From: Peptoniphilus_A harei_B
GTDB taxonomy: Bacteria > Bacillota > Clostridia > Tissierellales > Peptoniphilaceae
DNA length: 23,782 nucleotides
Direction of reading: 5' to 3'
NCBI GenBank assembly: GCA_032560695.1
Contig: JAWGHR010000017.1
Location: 1 to 23,782 of the forward strand
A program made the translations under genes and the position numbers. The notes under the pieces were generated by a model. It searched no databases, was not told the origin of the DNA, and saw nothing but the letters and a program-made list of their open reading frames with translations. Shown piece after piece: positions 20,848 to 23,782 of this stretch; position 1 is the first letter of the stretch; each line of letters begins with the position of its first letter.

Positions 20848-21675
20848 ATGAAAATAATTTCGTGGAATATAGATTCAATTAACGCAGCTCTAACAAGCGA
20901 TTCAAATAGAGCGCAAATGTCGAGGGAAGTCCTTGCGACAATATTAAAAGAAGACCCAGACATAATTGCAATTCAAGAGACAAAGCTTCCTAAGAATGGT
21001 CCAAGCAAAAAACATAAGGAAATTTTGGCAGAAATGTTCGCCAACTACGATTATGTTTTTGTTTCATCAGAAGAACCTGCTCGAAAGGGTTACGCTGGCA
21101 ACATGGCCTTTTACAAAAAGGATCTTGAACCAGTAGTGACTTTTCCAAAAATTGATGCTCCAGACACAATGGACTTTGAGGGAAGAATTATAACACTAGA
21201 GTTTGACGATTTCTTCCTGACACAAGTTTACACACCAAATGCAGGTGGCGAATTAAAAAGACTGCCACTTAGACAAATTTGGGATGAAAAGTATGGAGAA
21301 TACCTTTCAAGGCTCGACGAAATTAAACCTGTAATTGCAACAGGCGACTTCAACGTGGCTCACAAGGAGATTGACCTAGCTAACCCAGAGAGCAATAGGA
21401 TGTCAGCAGGATTTACTGATGAAGAAAGACAAGGTTTCACAAATTTATTATCCAGGGGCTTCACTGATACCTTTAGACACATTCATGGAGATGTGGAAGG
21501 GGTTTACACTTGGTGGGCACAAAGAGTTAGGACTTCAAAGATAAACAACTCTGGCTGGAGAATCGACTACTTCATAGTTAGTGATAGGATAAAGGACCTT
21601 GTTGAAGAATCAAAAATGCTTGACTCTGGAGAAAGGCAAGACCATACGCCGATCCTATTAAATATTAATTTATAA
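20848..21675 (+). CDS. Exodeoxyribonuclease III / AP endonuclease (ExoA-XthA type)
   Basis: A 275-residue metal-dependent nuclease that cuts DNA 5' to abasic sites and trims 3' ends in base-excision repair. Active-site motifs: Asn7 in ISWN, Glu44 in IQETKL, Tyr128 in VYTPN, Asp167/Asn169 in TGDFNVAH, WRIDYF (237-242) and Asp265-His266 in QDHTPI. The opening WNIDSINAALTSD and the DHTP ending differ from the more common WNxNGLRA and DHCP, placing it in a side branch of the family, but the catalytic set is complete. GGAGG sits seven bases before ATG20848. It has its own AT-rich upstream region; TATAAA at 20823 may be a -10, with no clear -35. Followed closely by the pgeF-type gene. Confidence 0.93.
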   Translation: MKIISWNIDSINAALTSDSNRAQMSREVLATILKEDPDIIAIQETKLPKNGPSKKHKEILAEMFANYDYVFVSSEEPARKGYAGNMAFYKKDLEPVVTFPKIDAPDTMDFEGRIITLEFDDFFLTQVYTPNAGGELKRLPLRQIWDEKYGEYLSRLDEIKPVIATGDFNVAHKEIDLANPESNRMSAGFTDEERQGFTNLLSRGFTDTFRHIHGDVEGVYTWWAQRVRTSKINNSGWRIDYFIVSDRIKDLVEESKMLDSGERQDHTPILLNINL

Positions 21676-21688
21676 AAAGAGATATACA

Positions 21689-22411
21689 ATGAAGTCAAAA
21701 TTTTTAGAAGATAATGGAATTGCAAACTTAATAAGTGGTATGGAGTATTCCCTTTCCTATGCAAAGGAAGGAGATAAGGTCAAAGAATATGTAGCTGACA
21801 TGTTAAAAAGAATGGAAATCTCGCCAGATGAAATTTATTCTTGCATCCAAACTCACACAGATAAAATTGCTTATTGTGATGGAGAAAATGGAAGTGACTT
21901 TGTCTATGGAAGAAACTTTCCAGACACCGATGGACTCATAACAGATAAGAAAAATCTTGCCCTCTTATTAAAGTTTGCTGACTGCACTCCCATAGTTCTC
22001 TATGATAAAAAGAAAGGAATCCTTGCAATAGTTCATTCTGGTTGGAGGGGAGCTAAAAAGAAAATCCCTGCCAAAGCTATAGAAAAAATGAAGAAAGAAT
22101 TTGGATTGGACCCAAGGGATATTCTCGCCTACATTGGTCCCAACATTGACATAGAAAACTATGAAGTTGGAGAAGAAGTTTATGAGAAATTTAAAGACTT
22201 TGAGAATAGAGAAAAATTCTTCAAAAAAATTGGAGGTACTTGGCATCTTTCTATGACAGATGTTAATAAAGAAATTTTATTAGAATCAGGAATAGATGAA
22301 GAGAATATAGATATTTGCAAAGAATCAACATATAAAAACCTAAAACTCCACTCTGCAAGAAGAGAAGGCAAGGCCTATGGACTTAACTCCATGATAGTCA
22401 TGATGAGATAA
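21689..22411 (+). CDS. pgeF: PgeF-type protein (YfiH/LACC1 family, multicopper polyphenol oxidase-like)
   Basis: A 240-residue YfiH/DUF152 family protein. The metal triad is present: His56 in QTHTDKI, Cys99 in FADCTPI and His116 in VHSGWRGA. TDGLITD and AYIGPNIDIENYEVGEEV are also typical. E. coli PgeF keeps wrong amino acids out of peptidoglycan precursors; purified homologues show purine nucleoside phosphorylase and adenosine deaminase activity, and the old 'laccase' label is doubtful. It is slightly short at the N-terminus, where the usual S-T-R loop is replaced by SLSYAKEG. The gap to exoA is 13 bases, so they are likely co-transcribed; the ribosome site (AAAGAGA) is modest. No terminator is visible after it. 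Confidence 0.9.
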   Translation: MKSKFLEDNGIANLISGMEYSLSYAKEGDKVKEYVADMLKRMEISPDEIYSCIQTHTDKIAYCDGENGSDFVYGRNFPDTDGLITDKKNLALLLKFADCTPIVLYDKKKGILAIVHSGWRGAKKKIPAKAIEKMKKEFGLDPRDILAYIGPNIDIENYEVGEEVYEKFKDFENREKFFKKIGGTWHLSMTDVNKEILLESGIDEENIDICKESTYKNLKLHSARREGKAYGLNSMIVMMR

Positions 22412-22413
22412 AA

Positions 22414-22442
22414 TTGAAAATCTAATTTTAATCTGTTAGTAT
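22414..22442 (+). promoter_or_regulatory. Possible promoter of the TPR gene
   Basis: TTGAAA (22414-22419) and TAGTAT (22437-22442) are 17 bp apart. It begins three bases after the pgeF stop. Moderate match only. Confidence 0.4.
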
Positions 22443-22490
22443 TTAAAATGCTATTAGAAGATAACTGAGATTAGAAATAGAGGAAATTTA

Positions 22491-23600
22491 ATGGAAAATC
22501 TTTTTAAAGAAGAAATTAATAAAAAATTAAAAAATTTAGTTTTTATAGACTTAAAAGAAGAATACCACTTGGAAGATGCTGTTCTGCCAGTGGGTTTTTC
22601 CTTGCCCATAAAGTTGGATTATCTTATAGAAGGAATAAAAGACAAGGAACTTGAAGAAGAGATTAATCTTGAAAAAATAGTCGAAGCCATGGTCTACCTA
22701 CTTGGAATCGACAGTGAATTTAAATATTCCAAGGATTATAAAGAAATCTTAAAAAGAATAAATATAAATTTAAAAAACTATGCCATGCACAAGGCCTTTG
22801 TAAATCAAGAAGAAGATCCCTTAGAATCCTATATCTTTTTAAAGGGTTATGAAGAAGTGGCAGGAGAAGATCCAGACATAATTTTTAAAGAAGCAAACAT
22901 CTTAGAGGCGCTTTACAATCAAATTCATGAAGAAGAATATGAGAAAAGTGACAAACTATTAAACATAATAATAAAAAAATACAATAACGTTTTAAATCTA
23001 GATGAAGCATATTCATTAGCCTACTATAGGCTAGCTTACATCAATTTAGCCCTTGCCAAATTTATAAAAGCCAACATGTACTTTGAGAAGTTTATAAACT
23101 TATCAAGAGATGAGGAGCTCAAGGATCAAGTTAGGAAAGAGATAGAAATAATAAGGAACAATGTTAGCTATGATTCAGCAAAGACTTATTTATCCTATGG
23201 AGACAATGACAAGGCCATCAACCAACTAGAAAGTATAAGCGAAGACTTTGATAAGGACGAATCTTTCTATTATACTTACGCTCTTTCTTATTACAACATT
23301 GGGGACTTGGATAGGGCTGAAGAGTATGGAAAACTATCAGTGGAAAAGAAAAGCACAGAAGAAAATATAAACCTACTTGCTACACTTTATGCAGGAAGAG
23401 AGGAGTTCACGAGATCTATTGAAATATTAGAACTTGGGTTAGAAGAAATAGAAGACTCCTATCCATTGAATTACAATATGGGAATAATCTACCTAAACAT
23501 GAATGAAAAAGAAAAGGGACTAGAATACTTAGAAAAAGCTAACAAGTTAAATCCAAATAAGGAACTAGAAAGCTTTATTGAAAGTTTAAAAAACCATTGA
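22491..23600 (+). CDS. Tetratricopeptide (TPR) repeat protein
   Basis: A 369-residue, very acidic, soluble protein with no signal peptide. Residues 1-~130 are helical and not recognised. From about 135 on, helix pairs with the TPR pattern appear: AYSLAYYRLAYINLALAKFIKA in short form around 175-196, AKTYLSYGDNDKAINQLE (about 232-249), FYYTYALSYYNIGDLDRAEEYG, INLLATLYAGREEFTRSIEILE and PLNYNMGIIYLNMNEKEKGLEYLEKA near the end. TPRs bind other proteins; the partner is unknown. ATG22491 follows GAGG at a normal distance. Its TGA stop lies inside a TTGACA box of a downstream promoter. The upstream pair exoA-pgeF gives no clear clue to its role. Confidence 0.85.
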   Translation: MENLFKEEINKKLKNLVFIDLKEEYHLEDAVLPVGFSLPIKLDYLIEGIKDKELEEEINLEKIVEAMVYLLGIDSEFKYSKDYKEILKRININLKNYAMHKAFVNQEEDPLESYIFLKGYEEVAGEDPDIIFKEANILEALYNQIHEEEYEKSDKLLNIIIKKYNNVLNLDEAYSLAYYRLAYINLALAKFIKANMYFEKFINLSRDEELKDQVRKEIEIIRNNVSYDSAKTYLSYGDNDKAINQLESISEDFDKDESFYYTYALSYYNIGDLDRAEEYGKLSVEKKSTEENINLLATLYAGREEFTRSIEILELGLEEIEDSYPLNYNMGIIYLNMNEKEKGLEYLEKANKLNPNKELESFIESLKNH

Positions 23601-23625
23601 CAGATAAAAAATAAAGTAGTAATAT
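23597..23625 (+). promoter_or_regulatory. Promoter module 1 at the TPR stop codon
   Basis: A consensus -35 TTGACA (23597-23602), a 17-bp spacer and TAATAT (23620-23625). The -35 box contains the TPR stop codon. Predicted start near 23632. Confidence 0.75.
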
Positions 23626-23663
23626 GTAGCAGTTGTCAAAAAAACAGCTGCTATATATTTTTT
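23622..23663 (+). terminator. Probable terminator of the TPR gene, overlapping promoter 1
   Basis: An 11-bp stem pairs 23622-23632 with 23648-23658 (one G-T pair), followed by TTTTTT. RNA coming from the TPR gene would hold both arms. RNA starting at promoter 1 (near 23632) would lack the left arm and could pass. Confidence 0.65.
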
Positions 23664-23686
23664 ATACAAAAAAATAAAAAAAACAG

Positions 23687-23715
23687 TTGACAGATGATTT
23701 TCTAGATGCTAATAT
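23687..23715 (+). promoter_or_regulatory. Promoter module 2, near copy of module 1
   Basis: TTGACA (23687-23692), a 17-bp spacer and TAATAT (23710-23715), exactly 90 bp after module 1. Downstream GTTGTC (23722-23727) can pair with GACAGC (23735-23740) at the RNA start. The gene it drives lies beyond the right edge; the last ~40 bases of the window show nothing more. Confidence 0.75.
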
Positions 23716-23782
23716 ATAGAAGTTGTCATTTAAAGACAGCAAACAAAAAACTACTGAATAGTTAAGTAAAAACAAAATAAAA

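Overview
The window looks like a chromosomal segment of a low-GC, Gram-positive anaerobe of the Firmicutes. The best guess is the Peptoniphilaceae (Anaerococcus, Peptoniphilus or Finegoldia relatives). This rests on AT-rich intergenic DNA, strong AGGAGG ribosome binding sites, the gene order pheS-pheT-zapA-U32-mutS2-argS, and a surface protein ending in a copper-amine-oxidase-like stalk domain. It is an inference from content and was not checked by a search. TGA is used as a normal stop (for example at the end of argS), so the standard bacterial code applies.

Layout. (1) 1-1005: the 3' end of a large surface-protein gene and its terminator. (2) 1087-2585: a gene for an AlbA_2/GHKL-ATPase/winged-helix protein, preceded by a striking array of seven decamer motifs. 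(3) 2592-2898: a compact, probably unannotated type I toxin-antitoxin locus. It has a ~27-35 aa holin-like membrane peptide, a hairpin over its Shine-Dalgarno sequence, a shared bidirectional terminator and a convergent antisense-type RNA promoter. (4) 2908-3090: about ten degenerate 18-bp tandem repeats. (5) 3107-4887: a DEAD-box RNA helicase with a DbpA-type RNA-binding tail, behind a promoter and an early terminator-like hairpin. (6) 4915-8212: polA and coaE, overlapping. (7) 8237-8386, minus strand: tRNA-Trp(CCA) with a clear promoter and terminator. (8) 8437-9139: a hicAB toxin-antitoxin operon in which the hicA toxin carries an in-frame TGA at a position where homologues usually have an aromatic residue, while hicB is intact. 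(9) 9166-9315: three tandem 50-bp AT-rich repeats. (10) 9496-20697: one long operon of seven genes (pheS, pheT, zapA, U32 peptidase/hydroxylase, mutS2, argS, membrane protein), ending in a UUCG-loop terminator. (11) 20848-23600: exoA-type AP endonuclease, pgeF-type oxidase and a TPR protein. (12) 23597-23740: two near-identical promoter modules exactly 90 bp apart, the first overlapping the TPR stop codon.

How the genes relate. Most of the window is housekeeping: translation (pheS, pheT, argS, tRNA-Trp), rRNA/ribosome work (helicase, U32 enzyme), DNA replication and repair (polA, mutS2, exoA), CoA synthesis (coaE), division (zapA) and envelope or peptidoglycan quality control (pgeF). The accessory layer sits in two gaps, 1000-3190 and 8346-9480. 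It consists of two toxin-antitoxin loci and several unexplained repeat or operator arrays. The most interesting unexplained signals are the seven-copy decamer array, the type I toxin locus whose two RNAs share an identical block rather than a complementary one, the nonsense-mutated hicA, and the duplicated promoter modules at the right edge.
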